64,000 bases of DNA from Ricinus communis (Eukaryota; Streptophyta; Magnoliopsida; Malpighiales; Euphorbiaceae), in NCBI RefSeq assembly GCF_019578655.1, contig NC_063264.1, positions 12,751,213-12,815,212 of the forward strand, written 5' to 3'. This document shows positions 1 to 14,000 of this stretch, in pieces (positions within the stretch are counted from its first letter, which is position 1; every line of letters begins with the position of its first letter). A program made the position numbers and the translations under genes. A model generated the notes under the pieces. That model made no database searches and was not told the origin of the DNA. It saw only the letters and a program-made list of their open reading frames with translations.

Positions 1-2928
1 AGTATGATAGAACAACCCCATAAAAGGAGTGTATTTATCAATATAAGAAAACAACCCCATAATAGGGGTATATTTTTTGAATATGAGAAAACTACAATAT
101 AAGAGGGGTATATTTGTGAATATGAGAAAACAATACTGTAATATGGGTTTATTTATGAATATGAGAAATCAACTCCGTAAGAGGGGTATATTTATGAATA
201 TGAGAAAACAACTACGTAAAATGGTATATTTTTTAATATGAGAAAACAACCTCGTAAGAGTGGTATATTTGTCAATAAAAGAAAACAGGTGCGTTAAAGG
301 GGTATATTTATGAATAGAAGAAAACAACTGCGAAAAAGATAATTTTTCATATGAGAAAATAGTTCCGTATAAGGGGTATATTTGTGAATGCAAAAACAAC
401 CAAATAAAAGGGGGTGATTTTTCTGAGAAAACAACCCCATAAGAGGGGTATTTCTATCAATATTAGAAAACAACCCTATAAGTTGCGTATATTTGTGAAT
501 ATGAGAAAACAATCCCGTACGAGGGGTATATTTGTGAATATGAGAAAAGAATCCCGTCGGAGTGGTATATTTGTAAATATGAGAAAACAATGCCGTAAGA
601 TAGGTACATTTGTGAGTTTGGGAAAATAATCCTGTAAGAAGGGTATATTTGTGAATATGAGAAACAAACCCTGTAGAGTGGTATATTTGTGAGTATCATG
701 AAACAACCCCATAAAAGGGGTATACTTTTTAATATGAGAAAACAAACCCATAAGAAGGGTTTATTTATCAATAGAAGAAAAAATCCCCGTTAGTCGGTAT
801 AGTTTTGAGTATGAGTAAACAACATCATAAAAGGGATATATTTATGAATATGAAAAATCAACCCCGTAAGAGGGGTATATTTGTAAGTATGAGAAAACAA
901 CCGCTTAAAAGTGGCATAGTTTTTAATATGAGAAAACAACCACATAAGAGGAGTATAATCGTAAATATTAGAAAGTAACCCCATAAGAGGGGTGTATTTG
1001 TGAGTATAATAGAACAACCCCGTAAAAAAGGAGTGTACATGTCAATATAAAAAATAACCACGTAAGAAGGATATATTTGTGAGTATGAGAAAACAATCCC
1101 ATAAGACGATATATTTCTTAATATAAGAAAACAACCAAGTAAGTCGGGGTTATTTATGAGGATGATTAAACAACGCCGTAAAAGGAATATATTTGTGATT
1201 ATGAGAAATCAACCCCGTAAGAGTAGTATATTTGTGAATCTGAGAAAATAGCCCCATAATAGGAGCATATCTTTTAAGATATGAAAATAACACCATATAG
1301 AGGGGTATATTTTTCAATATTAGAAATCAACACCATAAAGGGTATATTTGTAAGTATATGTAGAACAACCCTGTAAAAGGGGTTGATTTATCATTATAAG
1401 AAAACAACCCCGTAAGATAGATATATTTATAAATATGAGAAAACAACCCCGAAAGAGAGATATATTTGTGAATATGAGAAGACAACCCCGCAAGAGGGGT
1501 TGTAAATATAAGAAAATAACCCCGTAAGAGGGGTATAATTTTGAGTTTGAGAAAACAACACTATAAAAGGGATATGTTTTTTGTTATAAGAAAACTAGCC
1601 TGCAAGAGGGGTATATTATAAATATCAGAAAATAACCCTATTAGAGGAGTATATTTGTGAGTAAGATAGAAGAACCCCGTAAAAGGGGTTTATTTGTCAA
1701 TATAAGAAAACAACCCCATAAAAGTGCTATTTTGGTGAATATGAGAAAATAACCCAGTAAGAGGGGTATATTTATGAACATGAGAAAAGAATCCCGTAAG
1801 AGTGGTATATTTATGAATATGAGAAAATAACCCCATAAGAAAGGTATATTTGTGAGTATTAGAAAACAACCCCGTAAAAGGGGTATATTTATAATATAAA
1901 AAACAACACCGTAAGTTGGGTATATTTGCGAGAATGATTACACAACACCGTAAAAATGGATATATTTATGAATATGAGAAATCAACCCCATAAGCGGGGT
2001 ATCTTTATGAATATGAGAAAACAGCCCCGTAACAACGGTATATTTTTTAATATGAGAAAATAACACTATTAGGAGGGTATATTTATCAATATTAAAAATC
2101 AACCCTGTAAGAGGGGTATATTTGTCAGTATGATAGAACAACATCATAAAAGGGGTATATTTATCAATATAAGAAAACAACCCCATACGAGGGGTATATT
2201 TGTGAATATGAGAAAATAATACCGTAAGAAGAGTATATTTGTGAATATGAGAAAAAAATCCCGTATAAAGGGTATATATCTGAGTATGAGAAACCAACTA
2301 ATAAAAGGAGGTATATTTTTTTAATATGAGAAAACAACCTGTCAAAAGAGTATTTTTGTTAATAGAAGAAACTAACTCCGTAAGTGGCGTATATTTGTGA
2401 GTATGAGGAAACATCACCGTAAAAGGGGTATATTTGTGAATATGAGAAATCAATTCCGTAAGAGGGGTATATTCATGAAAATGAGAAAATAACCTCGTAA
2501 GTTGGGGTATATTTGTGTGTATGAAGAAACAACACCGTAAAAGGAGTCTATTTATGAATATGAGAAAACAACCGCGAAAAAGGGGTATATTCTTTCAGAT
2601 GAGAAAACATCCCCGTAAGAGGGGTATTTTTGTCAATATTATAGGACGACCCCGTAAGAGGGTTATGTTTGTGAATATGAAAAAACAACTCCATTCGAGG
2701 GGCATATTGTGAATATGACAAAATAACCCCGTAAGAGTGGTATATTTTGAGTATTAGTAAACAATCCCATTATAGGGGTATTTCTTTTAATATAACAAAG
2801 TCACACCGCAAGAGAGGTATATTTGTCAATATAAGAAAATAACATTGTAAGTCGGGTACATTTGTGAGTATGAGTAAACAACACCATAGAAGCGATAATT
2901 TGTGAATGTGAGAAATCAACCCCGCAAG

Positions 2929-5220
2929 AGGGGTATACTTGTGAATATGAGAAAACAACCTGTTAGAGGGGTATATTTATTAATATGAGGAAATAACATT
3001 GCAATAGGGGTATATTTATGAATATGAGAATTCAACCCTGTAAGAAGGGTATACTTGTGAGAATGAGAAATCAACTGCATAAAAAGGGTATATCTTTTAA
3101 TATGAGAAAACCCCGTAAGAGAGGTATATTTGTCAATATAAGAAAACAACCCCGTAAGTCGGATATATTTGTGAGCATGAGTAATAACACCATAAAATTT
3201 ATATATTTATGAATATGTGAAATCAACCCCGTAAGAGGGGTAGATTTGTGAATATTAGAAAATAACCCGGTAACAGTGGTATTTGTTTAATATGATAAAA
3301 CAACCCCATATAAGAGGTATATTTATCATTATTAGAAAATAACCCTGTAAAAGGGGTATATTTTGTGTGTGTGATAGAAAAACATCGTAAAAGGGGTGTA
3401 TTTGTCAATATAAGAAAATAACCCTTTAATAGGGGTATATTTATGAATATGAGAGAAGAACCCTTTAAGAGGGGTATAATTGTGGAAATAGGAAACAACA
3501 ACATAATAGGGGTAATATTTATGAATATAAGAAATCAAGCCTGTAAAAGGGGAATATTTGTAAGTATGAGAAAAACCATGTAAAAAGAGTATACTTAAAT
3601 AACCGCAAAAAAAAACAATATATTTTTTAATATGAAAAAATAATGTCGTAAGTTGGGTATATTTATGAGTATATGACGAAAGAAACCGTAAAAGGGACAG
3701 ATTTATGAATATGAGAAAAACAACTGTGTAAAAGGGGTATATTTGTCAATAGAAGAAACTCACCCTATAAGCGTATTATATCTGTGAATATTAGATAACA
3801 ACCCTGTAAGAGAGATGTATTTGTGATTATGAGAAAAAAATACCATAAGAAGGATATATTTGTGAATATAAGAAAATAACCCCGTAAGTGTGGTATATTT
3901 GTGACTATCAGAAAACAAACCCATAAAAGGGATATATTTTTTAATATGAGAAAATAACCCCATGAGTGGAGTATATTTGTCAATGTTAGAAAACAACCCC
4001 GTAAGAGGGGTATATATTAAGTAAGATAGAACAACCCCGTAAATGAGGCGTATTTATTAATATGAGATATCAATCCCTCAAGAGGGATATACTTGTGAAT
4101 ATGAGAAAACAACCCGTTAGAGGGGTATATTTATTAATATGAGAAAATGATAGGGGTGTATTTATGAATATAAGAATTCAACCCCGTAAGAGGGGTATAC
4201 TTATGAGTATGAGAAAACAATTACGTAAAAAGGGTATATTTTTTAATATGAGAAAACCCCATAAGAGTGGTATATTTGTCAATATAAGAAACCAAGCTTG
4301 TAAGTCGGATATATTTGTGAGCATGAGTAACAACGCCATAAAAATGATATATTTATGAATATGTGAAATCAACCCCGTAAGAGGGGTATATTTGTGAATA
4401 TGAGAAAACAACCCCGTAACAGTGGTATGTTTTTTAATATGATAAAATAACCCCGTACGAGAGGTATATTTGTCAATATTATAAAATAACCCTATAAAAA
4501 GAGTGTATTTTGTGTGTATGATAGAACAACATAATAAAAGGGGTGTATTTGTCAATATAAAAAAACGACCCCGTAATAGGGGTATATTTGTAAATATGAG
4601 AAAAGAACCCTGTTAGAGGGGTATATTTGTGAAAATAGGAAACAACACCGTAATAGGAGTAATATTTATGAATATAAGAAATCAAGCGTGTAAAAGGGGC
4701 ATATTTGTGAGTATGAGAAAAACCGCATAAAATTAGTATATTTAAATAACCGCAAAAAAATGATATTTTTTTTAATATGAAAAAATAACCTCGTAAGTTG
4801 GGTATATTTGTGCGTATATGATGAAACAACGCCGTAAAAGGGGTAGATTTATGAATGTGAGAAAAACAACTGCGTAAAAGGGGTATATTTGTCAATAGAA
4901 GAAACCCACCCCATAAGTGTGTTATATTTGTGAATACTAGATAACAATCCTATAAGAGAGATATATTTGTGAGTATGAGAAAAAAATACCATAAAAGGGA
5001 TATATTTGAATATGACAAAACAACCCCATAAGTGTGGTATATTTGTGAATATTAGAAAACAACCCCATAAAAGGGGTATATTTTTTAATATGAGAAAACA
5101 ACCCCATAAGTGGGGTATATTTATTTATGTTAGAAAACAACCTTGTAAGAGGGGTATATATTGTGTAAGATAGAACAACCCCGTAAAAGAGGTGTATTTA
5201 TGAATATGAGAAATCAATCC
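2929..5220 (-). repeat. Two tandem copies of a 1.146-kb satellite macro-repeat
   Basis: Within the satellite, the order of monomer variants from about 2929 to 4074 is repeated from about 4075 to 5220. Rare markers recur at a constant offset: AACCGCAAAA at 3601 and 4748 (1,147 bp), GTGAGCATGAGTAA at 3171 and 4317 (1,146 bp), TAGATAACAA near 3792 and 4938, and a GTATATATT monomer before AGATAGAACAACC near 4011 and 5152. One unit is about 29 monomers. The copies differ by scattered substitutions and by a few small indels, for example near 4147. I did not find a third clear copy on either side. Confidence 0.8.
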
Positions 5221-6189
5221 CGTAAGAGGGGTATATTTATAAATATGAGAAAACAACCTCGTAACAGGAGTGTATTTTTTTAATACGATATAACAACCCC
5301 GTAAGAGGGGTATATTTGTGAAAATGAGAAAACACCACCGTAAGAGTACTATATTTGTGAGTATGAGTAAACAACGTCGTAAAAGGGATATAATAAAATA
5401 AGATTGAGAAATCGACCCCGTAAAATAGATATATTTGTAAATATGAGTAAATAATCCCGTAAGCGGGGTATATTTATGAATCTGGAAAAACAACCCCGTT
5501 GAAGGAGCACATTTCTTAATATGAGAAAACAACCCCATAAGAGGGGTATATTTGTCAATATTATAATACAATGCCGTAAGAGGGGTATATTTGTGAATGT
5601 GAGAAAACAATCCCATAAGAAGGGTATATTTGTGAATATGAGAAAATAATAACGTAAGAGGGGTATAATTGTGAGTTTGAGAAAACAACTCTATACACGG
5701 GTATATTGTATTGTATGAGAAAACAACCTTGTAAGAGGAGTATTTTTGTCAATATAAAGAACAACTCCATAAGTGGGGTATATTTGTGAATATGAGAAAA
5801 CAGCCTCGTAAGAGCAGTATATTTCTTAGTATGATAAAATAATACCATAGAGTGGGTATATTTTCTAATATGAGAAAACAACCCTGTAAGAGGGGTATAT
5901 TTATGAATGTGAGAAAATAACCCCGTAATAAGGGTATATTTTTTAGTATGAGAACCCGTAAGAGAGGTATTTTTCTTAGTATGACAAAACAACCTAATTA
6001 AAGGGGTGTCTTTTTTATTATGAGAAACGACCCTATAAGAGGGGTATATTTTTGAATATCATAAAACAATCTCGTAAGAGTGGTATATTTGTGAATATGA
6101 GAAAACAATCCTTTAAGAGGGGTACACTTGTGAGTATAGGGAAACAATATCTATGAGTTTGAGAAATCAACCTCGTAAGAGGGGTATAT

Positions 6190-7350
6190 TTGTGAGTATG
6201 ATAGAACAATCCCGTAAAAGCGGTGTATTTATCAATATAAAAAAACCGTAATAGGGGTACATTTGTGAATATGAGAAAACTACCATATAAGGGGAGTATA
6301 TTTGTGAATATGAGAAAATAACACCGTAACATAGCTATATTTATGAATATAAAAACTTAACCGAGTAAGAGGGGTATATTTATGAATGTGAGAAAACAAC
6401 CGCGTAAAAGGGATACATTTTTAATATGAGAAACCAACCTCGTAAGAGGGTATATTTATCAGTATAACAAAACAACATCGTAAATTGGGTATATTTATAA
6501 GTATGACGATACAACATCGTAAACGGGATATATTAATGAATATGAGAAATCAACCTAGTAAGAGGGGTATATTTTTTAATATGAGAAAATAACCTCGTAA
6601 TAGGGTATATTTTTTAATATGAGAAAATAACATCATAAGAGGGGTATATTTGTTAAAATTATAAATCAACCCCTTATCAATATAAGAAAAGAACCCCATA
6701 ATAGGGGTATATTTATGAATATAAGAAAACTACGCTATAAGAGGGATATATTTATGAATATGAGAAAATAACACCGTAATAGGGGTATATTTATGCATAT
6801 GAGAAATCAACCACGTCTGAGTTGTATATTTATGAATATGAAAAAACAACCGTGTAAAGGGGTATTTATTTTAATATGAGAAAAGTACCTCACAAGGTAT
6901 ATTTATCAGTATAAGAAAATAACCTCGTAAGTCGGGTATATTTATGAGTATCACGAAACAACGCCGTAAAAGTGGTATATTTATAAATATGAGAAAACAA
7001 ACGTATAAAAATTGGTATATTTCTCTTATGAGAAAACAGTCCCGTAAGAGGGGTATATTTGTCAATATTAGAAAATAATACCGTAAGAGGGTTATATTTG
7101 TGAATGTGAGAAACAACTACGTAAAAGTGGTATATCTGTGAATATGAGAAAAGAGCTCCGTAATAGGGGTAAATTTTTTAATATGAGAAAATAACACCAC
7201 AAGAGGGTTATATTTGTGAGTATGACAGAACAACCCCGTAAAAAGGGTTTATTTATTATTATAAAAGAACAACCTTATAAGTGAGGTATATTTGTGAATA
7301 TGAGAAAACAATCCCGTAAGAGGGTATATTTGTGAATTTGTGAAAACAAT
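6190..7350 (-). repeat. Satellite macro-duplication, copy 1
   Basis: The monomer order here reappears at about 9550-10850. Rare markers shared by both include CACAAGGTATAT-like deletion monomers (acct at 6887 and 10385), a monomer shortened to CTTATGAGAAAACA (7025 and 10521) and AGAAAAGAGC (7147 and 10637). Offsets run from 3.36 kb at the left side to 3.49-3.50 kb at the right, so a few monomers were gained or lost after duplication. The region 8100-8560 resembles the first part of the same unit, so more than two copies of some segments exist. Confidence 0.65.
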
Positions 7351-9549
7351 CCCGAAAGAGAGGTATATTTGTGAATGTGAGAAAACAACCCCATAAGAAT
7401 GGTATATTTATAAGTATCAGAAAAGAACCACATAAAAGGGGTATATCTTTTAATATGAGAAGACAATCCCATAAGAAGGGTATATTAATCAGTATAAGAA
7501 AACAACCTTGTAAGTTTGGTACAATTATGAGGATGATTAAACAATGCTGTAAAAGATATATATTTATGAATATAAGAAATCATCTCCATATGAGGGGTAT
7601 ATTTGTGAATATGAGAAAACAACCATATATTTTTCATATGAGAAAACAACCTCATAAGTGGGTTATTTTTCTCAATATTAGAAAATAACCGCGTAAGAGG
7701 CGTATATTTGTGAATATGAGAAAACAGCCCCGTAAGAGGGGTATATTTGTAAATATGAGAAATGAATCTTGCAAGAGTGGTATATTTGTGAATATAAGAA
7801 AATAACCCCATAAAAGGGGTATATTTGTGAGTTTGAAAAAATAACCCCGTAAGAGGGGTATACTTGTGAATATGAGAAAACAACCCCGTAATAGTGGTAT
7901 ATTTGTGAGTAGCATAAAACAATCACATAAAATGGATGTATTTTTTAATATGAGAAAACAATCCTGCAAGAGGGGTATATTTGTCAATAGAAGAAAACAA
8001 CCCTATTAGTCTAGTATATTTGTAAGTATGAATAACAATGTCGTAAAAGGGATATATTTATAAATATGAGAAATCAACCCCGTACGAGGGGTATATTTGT
8101 GAGTATAATAGAACAACCCCGTAAAAGGGGAGTACTTTTCAATATAAAAAAATCTGTAATAAAGGTATATTTGTGAATATGAGAAAACTACCCTATAAGA
8201 GTGGTATATTTATGAATATGAGGAAACAACATTGTAATAGGGGTATATTTACGAATACAAGAGATCAATCCCGTAAGAGGGGTATATTTATGACTATGAG
8301 AAAATAACCACGTAAGAGGGGTATATTTTTCCAATATGAGAAACCAACCTCGTAAGAGGGGTATATTTATCAGCATAAGAAAACAACCTCGTAAGTCGAG
8401 TATATTTGTGAGTATGATGAAACAACTTCCTAAAAGGGATATATTTATGAATATGAGAAATCAACCTAGTAAGAGGGGTATATTTTTTAATATGAGAAAA
8501 CAACCCCCGAAATAGGGGTATATTTGTCAATATTTTAAATCATCCCTTAAGAGGGGTATATTTGTGAGTATATGATAGAGGAACCCTGTAAAAGGGGTAT
8601 ATTTGTAAATATGAGAAAATAATCCCATAAGAGCAGTATATTTGTGAATATGAGAAAATAATCCCGTAAGAGCGGTATATTTATGAATATGAGAAAACAA
8701 CCCTGTAAGATTGGCATATTTGTGAGTATGAGAACAGAACCTTATAAGAGGGGTATATTTGTGAATTTGAGAAAACAACCCCGTAAGAGGGGTATATTTA
8801 TAAGTATGAGAAAACAACCCCGTAAGAGCGGTATATTTGTGAATATGAGAAAATAACTCCGTAATAGTGGAATATTTATGAGTATCAGAAAATAACCCCA
8901 TAAAAGTGGTATATTTTTTAAAATGAGAAGACAATCCTGTAAGAGGAGTATATTTGTCAATATAAGAAAACAACCCCGTAAGTCGGGTATATTTGTGAAT
9001 ATGTGAATGATCCCCATATGAGAGGTATATTTATAAATATGAGAAAACAACCACATAGAAAGGGTATATTTTTCACATGAAAAAATAACCCCGTAAGATG
9101 GGTACTTTTGTCAATATTAGAAAACAACCCGTAAGAGGCATATATTTATGAATATGAGAAAACAACCTCATAAGTGGGGTATATTTGTGAATATGGAAAA
9201 AGAATCCCGCAAGAGTGGTATATTTGTGAATATGAGAAAATAACCCTATAAGAGGGGTATATTTGTGAGTTTGAGAAAACAACCCTGTAAAAGGGATATA
9301 TTTGTGAATATGAGAAAACAACCTTGCAATATTGGTATATTTATGAGTATTAGAGAACAACCCCAAAAAAGGGGTATATTTTTTAATATGAGAAAATAAC
9401 CCCGTAAGAGGGGTATATTTGTCAATAGAAGAAAATAACCCAGTTAGTTCGGTATATTTGTGAGTATGAGTAAACAACGTCGTAAAAGGGATATATTTAT
9501 GAATATGAGAAATCAACCCCACAACATAGGTAATATTCTTATGGAGTAT

Positions 9550-10850
9550 ATTTGTGAGTATGATAGAACAGTCCAATAAAAGGGGTGTATTTGTCAATAT
9601 AAAAAAACCCGTAATAGGGGTATATTTGTGAATATGAGGAAACTACCTTATAAGAGGGGTATATTTGTGAATATGAGAAATTTACCCTATAAGAGGGGTA
9701 TATTTATGAATATGAGAAAACAACACCGTAATAAAGGTATATCTATGAATATAAGAAATTAACCCCGTAAGAGGGGTATATTTATAAATGTAAGAAAACA
9801 ATCGCGTAAAAGGGGTATATTTTTTAATATGAGAAACCAACCTCGTAAGAGGGGTATATTTACAACATAAGAAAACAATCTCGTAAATTAGGTATATTTG
9901 TGAGTATGACGAAACAACATCGTAAAAGGGATATAGTTATCAATATAAGAAATCAACCTAGTAAGAGGGGTATATTTTTGAATATGAGGAAACAACCTCG
10001 TAACAGGGGTATATTTTTAATATGACAAAATAACACCATAAAAATAATATATTTGCCAATATTATAAATCAACCTCGTAAGAGGGGTATTTTTGTAAGTA
10101 TGATAGAACAACCCCGTAAAAGGAGTGTATATGTCAATATAAGAAAACAACCCCGTAATAGGGGTATATTTGTGAATATGAGAAAACCTTCGCTATAAGA
10201 GGAATATATAGTAAATATGAGAAGACAACACCATAATAGGGGTATATACAGTGAATATGAGAAAACAACACCGTAATAGGGGTATATTTATAAATATGAG
10301 AAATCAACCCCGTATGAGGTGTATATTTATGAATATGAGAAAACAACTGTGTGAAAGGGGTATATTTCTTAATATGAGAAAAATACCTCATAAGGTATAT
10401 CTATGAGTATAAGAAAATAACCACGTAAGTCGGTATATTTGTGAGTATGATAAAACAATAGCGTAAAGGGGGTATATTTATGAATATGAGAAAACAGCCA
10501 CGTAAAATGGGTATATTTTTCTTATGAGAAAACAATCTCGTAAGAGGAGTATATTTGTCAATATTAAAAAAACACCGTGAGAGGGGTTTGTGAATATGAG
10601 AAACAATCCCGTAAGAGTGGTATATTTGTGAATATGAGAAAAGAGCCCCATAATAGGGGTATATTTTTTAATATGAGAAAATAACACCATAAGAGGGTAT
10701 ATTTGTCAATATTAGAAATCAACTCCGTAAGAGGGATATATTTGTGAGTATAACAGAACAACCCCATAAAAGGGGTTTATTTATCATTATAAGAAAATAA
10801 CCCCATAAGTGAGATATATTTATGAATATGAGAAAACATCCCATAAGAGG
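9550..10850 (-). repeat. Satellite macro-duplication, copy 2
   Basis: This is the second copy of the segment at about 6190-7350, recognised by the same succession of rare monomer variants. It includes the truncated CATAAGGTATATCTATG monomer at 10385 and the shortened CTTATGAGAAAACA monomer at 10521. Compared with copy 1 it has at least one additional monomer near 9660-9700. It ends close to the array inversion at 10976. Confidence 0.65.
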
Positions 10851-10975
10851 AGTATATTTGTAATTTTGAGAAAACAACTCTGTAAGTGGGGTATATTTGT
10901 GATTGTGAGAAAATAACCCCGTAAGAATACTATATATGTGAGTATCAGAAAACAACCTCGCAAAAGGGGTATATT

Positions 10976-11045
10976 GATGTGCGTAAAATACACACATCTA
11001 AATGGAGTTTTTAAGATTGATTTTATGGACATTTGGATGTGAGTT
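10976..11045. other. Inversion junction spacer with imperfect hairpin
   Basis: Satellite monomers stop at about 10975 in minus orientation and resume at about 11046 in plus orientation. The approximately 70 bp between does not fit the monomer. Its left end, 10976-10998, is an imperfect inverted repeat with arms GATGTGCGT and ACACACATC around a 5-base AAAAT loop (8 of 9 pairs). A further GATGTGAG lies at about 11036. No coding potential is seen. What was originally here, and whether the hairpin played a part in the flip, cannot be told from the sequence. Confidence 0.75.
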
Positions 11046-14000
11046 CTATTCTCATACTCACATATATACCCCTCTTATGGGGTTGGTTTCTCATATTCAC
11101 AAATAGACCCCTTTTAGAGGGTTATTTTCTCACGCTCACAAATATACCCCTCTTACGGGGTTCTTTTCTCATATTCATATATATAACCCTCTTACGGGGT
11201 TGGTTTCTCATATTCACAAATATACTCCTTTTTACGGAGTTGTTTGCTCATACTCACAAATATACTCCACTTACGGGGTTATTTTCTACTAACAAATATA
11301 CCTCTCTAAAGGAGTTGTTTTCTCATATTATATAATATAACATTTATACACTTGTGTTTTCTCATACTCACAAATATATCCCCTCTTATGAAGTTATTTT
11401 TTTAATATTAAAAAAATATACCTTAATTATGGGGTTGTTTTCTTATACTCATAAATATACCCCTCTTACGGGGTTGTTTTCTCATAATAAAATATAACCC
11501 TATTATAGGGTTTTTTTTTCATACTCACAAATATAGCTCTATTATGTGGTTGATTTCTCATATTCATAAATATATCTCTTTTATGGTGCGTTTACACATA
11601 CTGACAAATATACCCGATTTACAGGGTTGTTTTATGATATTGACAAATATACCCCTCTTACGGGATTAATTTCTCATATTTATATTTATACTCTTTTTAC
11701 GGCGTTGTTTCCTCATATTCACAAATATACCCCTGTAACGGTGTTGTTTTCTCATAGTCACAAGTATACTCTCACAGGGATATATTCTAATTTTTACAAA
11801 TATGCTCATGTTACGGTGTTGTTTTCTCATATTAAAAAATATATTCCTTTTACGAGTGTGTTTTCTCATACTTACAAATATACCCCTCTTACGGGGTTGT
11901 TTTCTCATATTCACAAATATTCCTACCTTACGGGATCATTTTCTCATATCCAAAATATACCCTTTTTACGGCTTCGTTAACTCATAGTCACAAATATATT
12001 TCATTTATGGAGTTGTTTTCTCATATTAAAACAATATATCCCTATTATGGGGTTATTTTCTTATACTTACAAATATACCCCTCTTACGGGATTGATTTTT
12101 CATATTTACAAATTTACCCCTTTTACAACGGTGTATCCTGATATTCATAAATATACCCTCTTACGAGATTGTTTACTCATTTCACAAATATACCACTCTC
12201 ACGGGGGTTTTCTTTTTAATTTCTATAAATATACCACTCTTACATGATTGTCTTCTCATATTAAAAAATATACCTCTTTTACGCGGATGTTCTCTCATAC
12301 TCATAAATATACCCTCTTACAGGTTTGTTTTCTCATATACACAAATATTCCCATCTTACGGGATTGTTTTTTTATATTAAAAAATATATCAATTTTCATG
12401 AAGTTATTAACTCGGTCACAAATATATTCCATTTACGGGATTGTTTTCTCATATTCACAAATCTACACCACTTACGGGGTTGATTTATCATATTCATAAA
12501 TATATTCCTTTTACGACGTTATTTGCTCATACTAACAAATATACCTGACTTAGAGGATTGTTTTCTGATATTGATAAATATACCCCACTTACGGTGTTAT
12601 TTTCTCATTATTATGGGGTTCTATTCTCATACTCATAATTTTACCTTCTTATGGGGTTTTATTCTCATACTTACATATATATCTTACGGGGTTGGTTTCT
12701 TGTATTCATAAATATACCCCTTTTACGCAGTTGTTTTCTCATACTCAAAAATATACCCCTCTTATGGGGTTCTTGTCTCATATTCATATATATACTCCTC
12801 TTACATTGTTGGTTTCTCATATTCACAAATATACTGCACTTAGGAGGTTGATTACTCATATTCATAAATATACCCGTTTTACGGTGTTGTTTCCTCATAC
12901 TAAAAAGTATACTCCACTTACGGGGTTGTTTTCTACTATTAACAAATATACCGCTTTAAAGGGGTTGTTTTCTTATATTATATAATAAATCCTTTATAAG
13001 TGGGTGTTTTCTCATACTCACAAATCTATCCTACTTTCGGAGTTATTTTCTCATATTAAAAAATATACTCCAATTATGAGGTTGTTTTCTCATACTCACA
13101 AATATACCCCTCTTACAGGGTTGTTTTCTCATATTAAAAAATATACCCCTATTATGTGATTATTTTCTCATACTCACAAATATTACCTCTTATGCAGTTG
13201 ATTTCTCATATCCATAAATATATCCCTTTTACGATATTGTTTACATGTACTCACAAATATACCCGACTTACACGGTTGTTTTCTTATATTGATAAATATT
13301 TCCCTTTTACGGGGTTGATTTATCATATTCATAAATATACCCCTTTTGCAACGTTGTTTCCTTATACTCATAAATATACTCCATTTACGAGGTTGTTGTC
13401 TTCTATTCATAAATATTTCGATCTTATGGGATTGTATTCTCATATTCAAAATACCCACACTGTTTACGGTGTTGTTAATTCATAATTACAAATATACTCC
13501 ATTTACGAAGTCGTTTTCTCATATTGAAAAATATACTCCTATTATGGGGTTATTTTCTCATACTTACAAATACACCCCTGTTACAGGGTTGATTTCTCAT
13601 GTTCATAAATATACCCCTTTTACAATGGTATTTTCTCATAGTCACAAATATACCCCTCTTACGGGTTTATTTTCTCATATTCACAAATATTCCCATCTTA
13701 CGGGGTTGTTTTCTGATATTAAAAAATATATCCTTTTTACGGCTTTGTTAACTCATAGTCATAAATATACTCCATTTACGGAGTTGTTTTGTCATATTAT
13801 AAAAATATACCCCTATTATGGAGTTATTTTCTCATATTCACAAATATACCCATTTTACGGGGTTGATTTCTCATATTCATAAATATACCCATTTTACGAA
13901 GTTGTTTCCTCATATTCACAAATATACCCCTCTTACGGGGTTGTCTTCTCATATTTATAAATATACCCCTCTCACAGTGTTCTTTTATGATTTTTACAAG

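Larger units (their letters stand above)
1..10975 (-). repeat. Satellite A array, minus-orientation block
   Basis: This is a continuous tandem array of roughly 280 monomers of about 39 bp. On this strand each reads approximately AACCCCGTAAGAGGGG, then TATATTTGTGAATATGAG and a short A-rich run. Monomers differ by several substitutions and occasional 1-3 base indels. Recurrent variants have centres such as TTTTTTAATATGAG, TGTCAATATAAG, TGTGAGTATGAG and TTATGAATATGAG. A weak higher-order order is visible, for example a CGTAAGTCGGG monomer followed by one with GTAAAAGGGATATATT. Open frames here encode only 13-residue periodic peptides and I do not regard them as genes. I see no RNA gene or other insertion in the block. 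The array runs off the left edge of the window. Confidence 0.95.

Noticed and set aside
1..10975. CRISPR-like array of short regular repeats
   Set aside because: There are no unique spacers between conserved repeats. The whole 39-bp unit is repetitive and divergent, the context is plant nuclear DNA, and no cas genes are present.
11495..11520. Telomere-like AACCCT/AGGGTT strings in satellite A
   Set aside because: They arise singly from variants of the ACCCC..GGGGT boundary and never form tandem TTTAGGG repeats.
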